Position numbers and translations under genes: made by a program | Shown here: positions 8,490 to 17,321 of the stretch, piece by piece | How positions within the stretch are numbered: the first letter of the stretch is position 1 | Layout: the number at the start of each line of letters is the position of its first letter | Assembly (NCBI RefSeq): GCF_018860965.1 | Contig: NZ_JAHKQF010000009.1 | Location: 186,001-250,000 of the forward strand | DNA length: 64,000 nucleotides | Origin: Alteromonas sp. C1M14 | GTDB taxonomy: Bacteria; Pseudomonadota; Gammaproteobacteria; Enterobacterales; Alteromonadaceae | Direction: 5' to 3' | Notes under the pieces: generated by a model | Seen by the model: only the letters and a program-made list of their open reading frames with translations | Databases searched by the model: none | Told to the model about the DNA's origin: nothing

Positions 8490-9848
8490 TTACTTTTTCG
8501 TTGGGCGTGGCCAGTTGGCAATGGTGCGCTGACGTGCTCTGGCAACGGTTAAGGCGTTATCTTCTACCGCGCTAGTCACCGTTGAACCGGCGCCTACGGT
8601 GGCATTATCACCAATTTTCACCGGTGCCACCAACGACGAATTAGAGCCAATAAACGCATTGGCACCAATAGACGTTTTCGACTTATTCACGCCATCATAG
8701 TTACAGGTTATGGTGCCGGCACCAATATTGGCACCTGCCCCCACTTCGGCATCACCTAGGTAGGTTAAATGGTTAGCTTTCGCGCCTTCACCTAGCACCG
8801 CTTTTTTCATTTCCACAAAGTTGCCAACTTTGGCACGACTTTGCATTACCGCGCCGGGACGCAGGCGGGCATACGGCCCAACGGTACAAGCTTCGCCCAC
8901 TGAGGCGTCTTCGATGATAGAGTTAGCTTCGATAACCGCGTTATCATCAATAGTGCAATTAGTCAGCATACAGTTAGGGCCAATACGCACGTTATTACCT
9001 ATTTTGACGTCACCGCTTAACACAACGTTGACGTCGATGGAGACATCTTGCCCTGTCACTACGCTACCGCGTAAATCAAAGCGAGTTGGATCTGCCAAGG
9101 TTACGCCATCCATCATCAAGGCATGGGCTTGGCGTGCCTGCAAAGCTCGCTCTAGGGCGGCTAATTGGGCCCGATTGTTGATCCCTTCTACCTCGGTGGC
9201 AGTGTCGGGATGGGCGGCCTGAATCTCTTTGCCTTCTGCCGCGGCCATAGCAATCACATCTGTTAAATAGTATTCGCCCTGGGCATTGTCGTTACTTAGA
9301 TTACCCAGCCAGCGTTTTAAATCAGCACCCGACATCATCATCATGCCGGTGTTAATTTCCTTAATTTGACGCTGAGCCTCGGTGGCATCTTTATGTTCCA
9401 CAATGGCTTTTATGCTGTTGCCTTCTCTAACGATCCTTCCCATGCCGGTAGGATCATCAAGTTCAACGGTAAGTAGCGCCAAATCACAATTGGCCTTCAC
9501 CGCCGCTAAACGGGCGAGGGTTTCAGCTTGAATAAGAGGCGCATCCCCTACCAAAATCAGCACATCTTCTTTTTCATCGATGTAAGGGACGGCCTGTTGT
9601 ACCGCATGACCTGTGCCTAATTGTTCTGACTGCAAGCACCAATTTAAGTTATTGCCGGTAAGGGCCGCCTGCAGTTGATCACCGCCATGCCCATAAACCA
9701 GATGTACTGCACTTGCGTCTAAAGAATCCACCGTATTGATGACACGCTGGACCATTGGAATGCCGCCAATGGGGTGCAACACCTTAGGTAACGAAGATTT
9801 CATTCTTGTGCCCTTACCTGCGGCAAGAACAATGACAGAAAAAGCCAT
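8490..9848 (-). CDS. glmU: bifunctional glucosamine-1-phosphate N-acetyltransferase / UDP-GlcNAc pyrophosphorylase
   Basis: 452 residues, full length. The N-terminal uridylyltransferase domain opens with [18 protein letters not shown] (nucleotide-binding signature), followed by GTGHAVQQA and GDAPL. The C-terminal half is a left-handed beta-helix of hexapeptide repeats with acetyltransferase residues in '[13 protein letters not shown]', 'NHLTYLGDA' and '[13 protein letters not shown]'. It catalyses the last two steps to UDP-GlcNAc, so with glmS two of the three dedicated enzymes are in this cluster; glmM is not in the window. It is first in the presumed transcript glmU, oxidoreductase, glmR, glmS. 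Confidence 0.98.
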   Translation of the reverse strand: MAFSVIVLAAGKGTRMKSSLPKVLHPIGGIPMVQRVINTVDSLDASAVHLVYGHGGDQLQAALTGNNLNWCLQSEQLGTGHAVQQAVPYIDEKEDVLILVGDAPLIQAETLARLAAVKANCDLALLTVELDDPTGMGRIVREGNSIKAIVEHKDATEAQRQIKEINTGMMMMSGADLKRWLGNLSNDNAQGEYYLTDVIAMAAAEGKEIQAAHPDTATEVEGINNRAQLAALERALQARQAHALMMDGVTLADPTRFDLRGSVVTGQDVSIDVNVVLSGDVKIGNNVRIGPNCMLTNCTIDDNAVIEANSIIEDASVGEACTVGPYARLRPGAVMQSRAKVGNFVEMKKAVLGEGAKANHLTYLGDAEVGAGANIGAGTITCNYDGVNKSKTSIGANAFIGSNSSLVAPVKIGDNATVGAGSTVTSAVEDNALTVARARQRTIANWPRPTKK

Positions 9849-10058
9849 GTATTTTCCTTAATAAAAAATGCTGAACATCGATTTCATCCTGCTAGTGTAA
9901 CCAAGGCGATAAAACAAGTCAGCGCATCATTAGGTAAAAATTGGCTTTATATTCTTATCCTTTTGTCTGGGTAGTAGTTTATATAGCGAAAAGGTATACT
10001 GAATGTTCATTGAAAATCTTTCACACAAGTTGAGAAAGCTAAGGAGAGCAGGTAGTTC

Positions 10059-11480
10059 GTGAAAACATTTCGAACCCTCCACAGAAGTATCTTATTACTC
10101 TTTGCAGTGGTGGTCATCGCCATTGTAACGCTCGTCCATTTTAGCGTTAATACTATTGTGGCAGAGCAAAGCCGTGCCCAACAGCAATCGTTATCTCCAG
10201 CCATTTCACTTATTGTTAATCAACTTCTAAAGCCTTTGCACATCTCTGAAGCTCTGGGTAAATCTCAAGAGTTGGTTGAGTTGATGGACAACCCTGAGGT
10301 TGATAAAAATCGTATATTTTCAACTCTTAACCGTTTGCAAGATGAGTTCGACCTGTACTTTTTTATTGCCAGTGAACAAGATCGCATGCAGTACAACTCA
10401 GACGGTACCTCCCTGCCTTTGGTTAAGGGCGATGTAAGCTGGTATTTCAAATACAAAGAACTGCCCGAAGACGCAGTAGCAGATATCGGAAAGTGGGAAG
10501 ACACCCACTTTTATATTGATATTAAGATATACAACGACGACAACGAATTTCTTGGCTTTTTTGGTATTGGTAAAAGCCTATCTAGCTTCATCAGTATTTT
10601 CGACTCGTATAAACAACAGTATGGTTACGACTTTCTATTTGTTGATGAAAACGGCGATATTATGCTGTCATCTGACGCCAATTTAATGGCTGCGTATTCA
10701 GATTTTACTAACTTGTCAGAATTACCTTGGTACGCCAGCTTACCTGCGGATGTGCGTGACCAGCGGGCTCTCAATAATCGGCTAGTGACCATCAATCAGC
10801 AAGAATATCTTATTGCCGAAGTCAAATTGAACCAGTTTAACTGGACAGTATTTTTGCTTAGTCCGCTAGATAAACGCAAAGCCGAAATATCCAAAGCCTT
10901 TGTGATCAGTGTGGTCACCCTTCTGGTGGTCGTCTTTTCATTATTTATGATGATTTATCATCTGCTTTATTACTTCCGCAAAGACATGCAGCCCGATTTG
11001 GTTATTCGTAATACCCAACGTTTACCCGACCGACAGAAAATCGACTCCAAATACAAAGAAATGCTGGAAGAATACTCGTCGTTAAGTGTCATCATTGTGG
11101 GTGTGGATAACTTTAGCACCATCAATGACACCTACGGACGGAATGTGGGCGATGATGTGCTCGACCTAATTTCAGGGCACCTGCTTACAAGCGTAAGAAC
11201 AAAAGACATTGTGGGCCGTTGGAGCAGCGAAGAATTTATTATTTTGCTGCCAGAAACTGGACCGAATGAGGCAGTGGAAATTGCACAAAGTTTACGCCAC
11301 GGCATTGCCACTATGGACACGTCGGACATGCAGCCCCATATTCACCTTACCGGTTCGTTTGGCGTCTCGTTTACTGCCACACCACGGCCCTTGAACGAAC
11401 TGACGGCAAACGCTGAAGATGCGTTGTATCAAGCCAGACGTGACGGCAATAACCTAGTCCGCAAGCAGCTAATTCAATAG
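10059..11480 (+). CDS. membrane-anchored GGDEF-domain protein with degenerate SSEEF motif
   Basis: 473 residues. TM helix at about 10-30, a periplasmic Cache-like sensor domain to about 275, a second TM helix at about 280-305, then a GGDEF domain at about 340-470. The signature is SSEEF in place of GG(D/E)EF ('GRWSSEEFIILLP'), so both glycines that position GTP are serines. The inhibitory I-site RTKD is intact exactly five residues upstream. By family knowledge this suggests a weak or inactive diguanylate cyclase that may still bind c-di-GMP (inference). The GTG start has AAGGAG about 12 bases upstream. It stands alone. Confidence 0.88.
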   Translation: MKTFRTLHRSILLLFAVVVIAIVTLVHFSVNTIVAEQSRAQQQSLSPAISLIVNQLLKPLHISEALGKSQELVELMDNPEVDKNRIFSTLNRLQDEFDLYFFIASEQDRMQYNSDGTSLPLVKGDVSWYFKYKELPEDAVADIGKWEDTHFYIDIKIYNDDNEFLGFFGIGKSLSSFISIFDSYKQQYGYDFLFVDENGDIMLSSDANLMAAYSDFTNLSELPWYASLPADVRDQRALNNRLVTINQQEYLIAEVKLNQFNWTVFLLSPLDKRKAEISKAFVISVVTLLVVVFSLFMMIYHLLYYFRKDMQPDLVIRNTQRLPDRQKIDSKYKEMLEEYSSLSVIIVGVDNFSTINDTYGRNVGDDVLDLISGHLLTSVRTKDIVGRWSSEEFIILLPETGPNEAVEIAQSLRHGIATMDTSDMQPHIHLTGSFGVSFTATPRPLNELTANAEDALYQARRDGNNLVRKQLIQ

Positions 11481-11493
11481 ACTTTATTGAAAG

Positions 11494-11530
11494 GCGACAA
11501 AACTTCCTAAAGTGGGGTTTGTCGCTCTTT
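11494..11530. terminator. bidirectional terminator between convergent genes
   Basis: GCGACAAA at 11494-11501 pairs with TTTGTCGC at 11518-11525, followed by TCTTTT on the plus strand and preceded by an A-rich tract that serves the minus strand. It overlaps the last codons of the minus-strand gene ending at 11507. Confidence 0.6.
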
Positions 11531-12199
11531 TAGTACCTGCTGAATACTTGCTGAAATCGCGTCTGCTAAAGCGCTATGCTGCTTATGTAAAGAATGTACA
11601 GCGTTATCGGCTATTAATGTTACATGGGTTATCTTCTGCTTTGAAAAAACCGGTATGGGATGCCCATCACTGGGCAAGATCGCGTAGTCGTAGCGCCCTT
11701 TTACCATCAACTGTATAACCCGGTTAAAATCTTCTACCTTCAGCATTAACGCTTTAACCGGAATATCTGATCGCGCCTCTTTTATCGCACTGATCATCCG
11801 TCTGGTGGTAACTACCGTTTCGGTGCTGTCGGTCAGTATTGATGCATCACATACAACGCGAGCACTGCAATATAAGTTGGTATAGGCCTTACCCACTGGC
11901 GGATCCAAGGCAATCACATTTTCAAAGTGTTTAACGGCTCGATGTACCCTTACCGAGCTAGCATCCACCAAGCCTTCATTCAGTAACATAAGGCCCCGCT
12001 CACCACTCACCTCCATAAACTGAACACGTAACCCTAACCGCTCGTAGGCTTCCTTAACGATATCATTATAAAAGGTTTCAATTCGTGGGTGAGCAACATA
12101 ACTAATGATATAAACCCGCTCTCTAGCAGAGGCTGGATAAATAATAGAGAGCAAAAAAACAAATACCCAAAGGGAGGGGCATCTTGCCATAAATAGCAA
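11507..12199 (-). CDS. periplasmic substrate-binding-like protein (family 3 SBP type)
   Basis: 230 residues with a clear signal peptide (hydrophobic core ~8-22, cleavage near 'PASA-RE'). The mature part has the bilobal pattern of small family-3 solute-binding proteins: 'IVKEAYERLGLRVQFMEVSGERGLMLL' near the N-terminus, 'GLVDASSVR', and a late 'GRYDYAILP'. No permease or ATPase is nearby, so it may be a sensor or orphan binding protein. The ligand is unknown. The start has alternative in-frame ATGs two codons apart. Confidence 0.65.
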   Translation of the reverse strand: MLFMARCPSLWVFVFLLSIIYPASARERVYIISYVAHPRIETFYNDIVKEAYERLGLRVQFMEVSGERGLMLLNEGLVDASSVRVHRAVKHFENVIALDPPVGKAYTNLYCSARVVCDASILTDSTETVVTTRRMISAIKEARSDIPVKALMLKVEDFNRVIQLMVKGRYDYAILPSDGHPIPVFSKQKITHVTLIADNAVHSLHKQHSALADAISASIQQVLKERQTPL

Positions 12200-12273
12200 A
12201 CCGGTAATGTTACAGTATATAGAATATAGTGCAGTTCTAGCTGTTCTGCCTAAAGATGAGCAAAACGAAAGGA

Positions 12274-12305
12274 ACGGACTTTCCGTTTAAAGCAGGAAAG
12301 CCCGT
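12274..12305 (-). terminator. terminator hairpin after the siderophore receptor
   Basis: ACGGACTTTCC at 12274-12284 pairs with GGAAAGCCCGT at 12295-12305 (one G-U pair). On the minus strand the hairpin is followed by a T-rich stretch. It lies ten bases past the stop codon of the receptor ending at 12316. Confidence 0.55.
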
Positions 12306-12315
12306 AAAGTAGCAA

Positions 12316-14406
12316 TTAGAAAGATACTTTCATTTGCAGACGGGCCGTCGCACCATCACCAATGGTCACATTGTTTGTGCCGCCACCGCCAAGGTAATCG
12401 GTATCGAACAAGTTCTCGATATTCAAACGCACACCCACTTCCTTGCCCATCACGTCTGTGGTGTAGGTTGCCCCAACATCGACACGAGTATAAGCATCTT
12501 TTTCAACGGTATTGGCATTATCGGCAAAGCGTGCGCCTTGATAAAACAACCCGGCATTCAGTGCGAGCTTGTCCGTCAGTTCATAACGAGACCACAACGA
12601 TGCTGACCATTTAGGAGCATCGGCCGGGGTGTTACCTTGGAAGGATTCATCGACTTCGTATTCTGCATGTAAATACATCGCCGATGTCATCACAAACCAT
12701 TTATCAGTCACTGCACCTTGAGCTGAAATTTCAAAACCTTTATGAGTTTGTAAGCCCGATTGGGTAGTTACTGTTTCATATACGGGATCGTCATCTAATT
12801 GCTCTGAAATTAACGTACCTGACTTTTCAATGTTAAACACAGCGGTATTCACTAACAGGCGCTCTGATACTTGCCATTTCGCCCCTAACTCCCATTGCTT
12901 AGAAGTTACCGCGTCGATTTCCATACCAAAGTTTTGGTCTAGCTCATCGTTAATGGTTTCGCTCGACTGAGGTTCAAAGCCTTCAGAGTAGTTCACATAA
13001 ATGGTACTGCTTGCATCAGGATGGTAAAGCACGCCCACTTTAGGCAGTAAAGATTCATTATCTGCACCTGCACGATTTTGTTTGTCGTAACGACCACCTA
13101 CAGCCACTTGCCAATGTTCGTTAAAGGTCATTAGATCTTGAAAATACACGCCGTAATAATCGTATTTGGTCACACTTAACGTATCGTCATTGTGGTAATC
13201 GAGATCCGGCCGTCCTGGTTCGGTTTCACCCGGCGTATAGGTAATGGTATCGCCACGCTCTATCAATTGTCCGTAGTAATAATCAAGGCTATTCGCACCA
13301 AACAATAAGTTGTGTTCAATACCGCCAAAGTTAACCTGACCATGCAAATCCACATAAGCCGTTTTAAACTGCCAATCATCAAAGCGGTCGTAAGGGTTGG
13401 AGTCATAGCTGTCGCCAGCTACGTAACCAGACGGATAACTCGGAGACGATTCGAATCTTTGCCGCTCGAAGGTTTGCTCGTTGTAACCAAGTTTTACGTC
13501 CCACTGAGAATTAAAAAAGTAGCTTAAATTTGCGCCAACATTCTCTACTGTGATGTCGGTAAATGCCCACGAGAAATCATTGATGGTGTGCTTTTCGCTA
13601 ACCACATCGCCATTGTCGTCTAACCATGCGCCGGTATCCAAGGCCGCTTTATCGTTAGTGCGATCATAATACGCGTTCACTACAAGATCGTCGCTAAAAT
13701 GATGCTCTACAATTAACGAGCCTAAAAAACGATCCCGTTCGCGGGTTTCGCCATTGTAATAATCACGGTCGAAATTCACGTCTTGTTTTACCAATACCGC
13801 GCGGTAATTAGTGTCTTCTACAATTTCACCGCCTGCATCTAACATAAAACGGGTAGAGCCGAATTGGTCTGTATCGGCGCTTAACTCTAGCAAGGGCGCA
13901 ACAGTGGGTTGCTTGGTAACCATATTCACCAAACCACCCGGTGCAGATTGCCCGTATAAAATACTGGATGGGCCTTTAATGACTTCTACACGGGACAAGG
14001 TTTCGATGGGTTGCTGATAGTGGGACCAGTGTTGATGACCGTCACGCAAATAACCGGTGGACGAGCTTAGCTCAAAACCACGGGAGTTAAATACTTCTCG
14101 GTTTCGTTGGGTAGAGCCTGGCGACAAGCTGGCATCATTATTTAGCACCTCACCTAATGTGGTCGCTAATTGTTCACTCATAATTATTTCTGGAATTACG
14201 GTAACCGATTGAGCCGTTTCAAGCAGAGGTATGTTAGAGCGCATGGCACCAGATGCATCTTGTACCTGATAATCATCAAAAGAGGCACCATTAATGGTGA
14301 TAACTTCCATCGCGTTAGCATTTGTGTTTGCTTCGCTTTCATCTGCTGAAGCCGATAACGCCACCAATCCCAAACTCACACCAACAAAAATCCGATTTAA
14401 ACGCAT
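12316..14406 (-). CDS. TonB-dependent siderophore receptor (FhuA/FpvA type)
   Basis: 696 residues from the ATG at 14406, chosen because it begins a proper signal peptide (MRLNRIFVGVSLGLVALSASA) with GGGAAC six bases upstream; an in-frame ATG 78 bp earlier lacks both. Plug domain at about 45-170 ('QSVTVIPEIIMSEQLATTLGEVL', 'IKGPSSILYGQSAPGGLVNMVTK'), then a 22-strand barrel ending with the canonical aromatic residue (MKVSF). It imports a ferric hydroxamate- or pyoverdine-like siderophore (family knowledge; ligand not resolvable). It is downstream of a BaeSR-type two-component pair on the same strand with a 180-bp gap, and no strong Fur box is seen in that gap. Confidence 0.93.
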   Translation of the reverse strand: MRLNRIFVGVSLGLVALSASADESEANTNANAMEVITINGASFDDYQVQDASGAMRSNIPLLETAQSVTVIPEIIMSEQLATTLGEVLNNDASLSPGSTQRNREVFNSRGFELSSSTGYLRDGHQHWSHYQQPIETLSRVEVIKGPSSILYGQSAPGGLVNMVTKQPTVAPLLELSADTDQFGSTRFMLDAGGEIVEDTNYRAVLVKQDVNFDRDYYNGETRERDRFLGSLIVEHHFSDDLVVNAYYDRTNDKAALDTGAWLDDNGDVVSEKHTINDFSWAFTDITVENVGANLSYFFNSQWDVKLGYNEQTFERQRFESSPSYPSGYVAGDSYDSNPYDRFDDWQFKTAYVDLHGQVNFGGIEHNLLFGANSLDYYYGQLIERGDTITYTPGETEPGRPDLDYHNDDTLSVTKYDYYGVYFQDLMTFNEHWQVAVGGRYDKQNRAGADNESLLPKVGVLYHPDASSTIYVNYSEGFEPQSSETINDELDQNFGMEIDAVTSKQWELGAKWQVSERLLVNTAVFNIEKSGTLISEQLDDDPVYETVTTQSGLQTHKGFEISAQGAVTDKWFVMTSAMYLHAEYEVDESFQGNTPADAPKWSASLWSRYELTDKLALNAGLFYQGARFADNANTVEKDAYTRVDVGATYTTDVMGKEVGVRLNIENLFDTDYLGGGGTNNVTIGDGATARLQMKVSF

Positions 14407-14586
14407 GAAAGTTCCCAAATAGTATTCGCAATTAAGATAAGAGGCGCTGATATTAACACAAATGCAAATAGCATCAATTCCCATTTAAATATATTTCCAC
14501 AATTTCTTTACAATCATGGGGTATTTGCTGACTACTGAATTGATTAAAATTTAAACGTAAATTATTGATATGTAAGTAGTATTAAA

Positions 14587-15267
14587 TTACTCGCTTTTGA
14601 ATTTATAGCCCACACTGTAAACGGCGGCAATTGGGTTTACATCCGCATCAATGGCGCTAATTTTTTTGCGTATATTTTTAATATGAGTATCGATATTACG
14701 ATCGGAGATGTTGTCCGTGCAGGTGTATACACTATTGATAATATCTTCCCGACTAAAAACCCGTCCCACATGACTGATAAATAACCAGAATATTTTAAAC
14801 TCTACAGCGGTAAGCTTTATATTTTCGCCGTGAAGATAAGCATCGTAGTTGTCTTTGCTTAAGCGAAAACCCTCGTACTTAATGGTATTGGCTGTGGTTG
14901 GGCTTGTTCTTCTAAGTACCGTTTTAATGCGGGCAACAACCTCTTTGGGGCTAAAAGGTTTACATATGTAATCATCTGCGCCCAGTTCCAAGCCCAGTAA
15001 GCGATCGCCTTCTTCTCGTTTCGCGGTAAGCATAATGATAGGTACATTCGAGAAAAGGCGAAGTCGTTGACAAATTTCAATGCCGCCAACATCTGGCAGC
15101 ATTAAATCAAGAACCATAAGGTCGACCTCATGTTGCTTGATATATTCCACCACTCCCTGTCCGCTGGAAAAATGCACCGTGACGTAACCTTGCTGCTCAC
15201 AGTACGCCACAAGAACTTCGGCAATGCTTTGTTCATCTTCAACAATGAGTATTTTTTGTGCCGTCAT
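14587..15267 (-). CDS. baeR: OmpR-family response regulator (BaeR-like)
   Basis: 226 residues. Receiver domain with acidic pocket ED at 10-11, phospho-acceptor Asp54 in 'MVLDLMLPDVGG' and conserved Lys103 in 'CKPFSPKE'. The C-terminal winged-helix domain carries 'LTAVEFKIFWLFISHVGRVFSREDII' and 'RNIDTHIKNIRKKI'. It directly follows its sensor kinase gene (3-bp gap). The kinase resembles BaeS, so this is likely an envelope-stress pair controlling efflux or envelope functions; the symbol is by similarity, and the actual regulon is unknown. Confidence 0.85.
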   Translation of the reverse strand: MTAQKILIVEDEQSIAEVLVAYCEQQGYVTVHFSSGQGVVEYIKQHEVDLMVLDLMLPDVGGIEICQRLRLFSNVPIIMLTAKREEGDRLLGLELGADDYICKPFSPKEVVARIKTVLRRTSPTTANTIKYEGFRLSKDNYDAYLHGENIKLTAVEFKIFWLFISHVGRVFSREDIINSVYTCTDNISDRNIDTHIKNIRKKISAIDADVNPIAAVYSVGYKFKSE

Positions 15268-15270
15268 GTG

Positions 15271-16635
15271 CTAGCCTAACAATGAAAAGATAACCGTTAC
15301 CTCTAGCCCACCTAACGGTGAAGTATCAAGGGTAATTGTTCCACCATGGGCATCGACGATTTGTTTACATAGGGCAAGCCCCAAGCCAGAGCCTCCGTGT
15401 TCTCTGCTACGAGATTTTTCGACTCGATAAAAGCGTTCAAATAACTTTTTTTGATCTTGGGGTAAAACCCCTGGTGCAGAATCTTGCAAAGTAAGTTGAA
15501 TCGTACCATCTATTAATTGGCCAGTGATGATGACCTGCCCGCCACTTTGGGTATATCGACAACTGTTTTCCAACAAGTTAGAAAATAACTGTTTAAGGCG
15601 ATTTTTATCGCCTTTTACAATCCATTCTTCTCCGTTGTATAAACTATCGCGGGTTAAAGTTAACCCTTGTTCGGCAAAACGGGCGGCATAGCTGTCAATC
15701 AAGGCGTTTAATAAACCTGTTAGATCCACCGGCGCAATCGTATAGGATAAATTCGCCATATCGTTATGGGCTAACTGCGCCAAATCATCCACAATTAGAT
15801 TAAGGTTTTCTACTTGATTAACCAGCAAGGCAATACGTTTCTCATCGGGATCGAACACGCCGTCTTGTATGGCGATTAAATGTGAACGCAGCACCGTCAG
15901 AGGCGTTCTTAATTCATGGGAAGTATCTGACACCCACTGTTGACGCATTTGCTGATTTTGTTCAAGCGTTTGAGCCAACTCGTTAAAATTTTTAGACAAG
16001 GTGCCTAACTCGTCTTGGCTTACCGGTACTATTCGGCTACTAAAGTTACCTTTAGTTAACGCATCGGTACCGCCTACGATCTGCTTAATAGGTTTGGTTA
16101 AATGGCGAGACAAAACAATCGCCATAATAAAAGCCAAAACGACAACCCATAGCGTGATCACAAAGTAATTATTAAACTGAGCGGCTAAAAATGCCTTTGC
16201 AGGGCTTGTCTGTATAAACCGAGATGGCACCAGGCCTATCCAGCCAATGACCTTATTGTTCAACAAAATAGGCTCTACATGGGGGTTTTCATTTAACTTA
16301 GCTCTGCCCACAATCACTTGTTTATCTTTGTTATATAAACTTATTCTCTGCCCGGTTTTAAGGGAATCTTCAAGCCCAGACATACTCGGCTTTTTCTGCG
16401 GCTCGACGATAGCCCGCCATAATTGCATATTTTCTGTTATTGGCTGCCAACTCCCTAGCTCTCGATAGAACTCGGTAAGTTGATACTTAATACTGGCAAC
16501 GTGGTTTTTTTCCTGTTGTTCCACAAAGTCGTTAAACCCTGTGGAGAAGCTCATATATAAAAAACCAAACATCACTCCAACCAGAGCGATATTGGTAACA
16601 AAAAAAGCCAAAAAGAATTTATGGATTAATTTCAC
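15271..16635 (-). CDS. baeS: sensor histidine kinase (BaeS-like)
   Basis: 454 residues. TM helix at about 8-28, a periplasmic loop of ~125 residues with the BaeS-type 'REL-GSW...LWRAI' pattern, TM helix at about 158-177, HAMP, HisKA with His240 in 'SDTSHELRTPLTVLRSH', and an HATPase domain with N box 'LLENSCRYT' and G boxes 'GSGLGLALCKQIVDAHGG'. It autophosphorylates and signals to the regulator encoded three bases downstream. The transcript runs baeS-baeR and may continue to the siderophore receptor. Confidence 0.87.
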   Translation of the reverse strand: MKLIHKFFLAFFVTNIALVGVMFGFLYMSFSTGFNDFVEQQEKNHVASIKYQLTEFYRELGSWQPITENMQLWRAIVEPQKKPSMSGLEDSLKTGQRISLYNKDKQVIVGRAKLNENPHVEPILLNNKVIGWIGLVPSRFIQTSPAKAFLAAQFNNYFVITLWVVVLAFIMAIVLSRHLTKPIKQIVGGTDALTKGNFSSRIVPVSQDELGTLSKNFNELAQTLEQNQQMRQQWVSDTSHELRTPLTVLRSHLIAIQDGVFDPDEKRIALLVNQVENLNLIVDDLAQLAHNDMANLSYTIAPVDLTGLLNALIDSYAARFAEQGLTLTRDSLYNGEEWIVKGDKNRLKQLFSNLLENSCRYTQSGGQVIITGQLIDGTIQLTLQDSAPGVLPQDQKKLFERFYRVEKSRSREHGGSGLGLALCKQIVDAHGGTITLDTSPLGGLEVTVIFSLLG

Positions 16636-16772
16636 AGAATTAAGACGCTTAGCGACGATAACGTAACACCTATTTCCCAGTGTTGCATATTGATTATACG
16701 CCTACAATTACCCCAGCTAAAAAGCGCCCCCTTTTCGAAACCCTTTTTGCCAAGAGCACCCGTATTGCCAAC

Positions 16773-17282
16773 TTAAAAGGTAATATGGGCGGTATCACCT
16801 GGACTAAGCAATTGATATTGTGGTTTCACAAAGTTCGCATGTACCGTGCCTAAGGCTTTAGGGAACGATAAGGCAAGTTCATCGATGTTACTAAACCCAT
16901 GTTTCGCCTGAAATACAATTGCTAAATCGTGGACATCAGTACCATCTATAGGAGTAACATCCACACGAGCAAAGGAAAGGGTTTGCTTATTAATACGCAA
17001 TTCCATTTTTTGCGTAAGCGCCTTTTTTATATAATTTTTTAGCTCTGCAGCCGTTAAATTTTCTGGCATTATCTCGTCAATATCTCCCATAAGCCACGCT
17101 TGCTCACTTTGCAGGGCCGAGATCAAATGCGTGGTATTGGTATACACCTTTACCTCTACTTGCCCATCTCGCAAAATAACCTGTGCAGTGGTGGCTTTTA
17201 ACTCGTGAGCAACAAGTTGTGGGCTTACACAGACAATATTTAAGAAAAAAACCAACCAGGTTATTTTAGTTAATACATTCAT
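16773..17282 (-). CDS. exported protein of unknown function
   Basis: 169 residues. A hydrophobic signal peptide (about 1-26, ending 'SPQLVAHE') precedes a mostly beta-strand mature domain with 'TAQVILRDGQVEVKVYTNTTHLISAL'. I do not recognise the family. It follows the large PEBP-YHYH lipoprotein gene by 39 bp on the same strand, so the two probably form one transcript and act together in the periplasm. Confidence 0.7.
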   Translation of the reverse strand: MNVLTKITWLVFFLNIVCVSPQLVAHELKATTAQVILRDGQVEVKVYTNTTHLISALQSEQAWLMGDIDEIMPENLTAAELKNYIKKALTQKMELRINKQTLSFARVDVTPIDGTDVHDLAIVFQAKHGFSNIDELALSFPKALGTVHANFVKPQYQLLSPGDTAHITF

Positions 17283-17321
17283 ACTCGTTCTCTTTATGCT
17301 TTACCAAACAAATCCACTAGC

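Noticed and set aside
8821..9222. Long open frame on the plus strand inside glmU
   Set aside because: It is antisense to the conserved hexapeptide-repeat region of glmU and reflects codon periodicity; the encoded peptide has no recognisable features.
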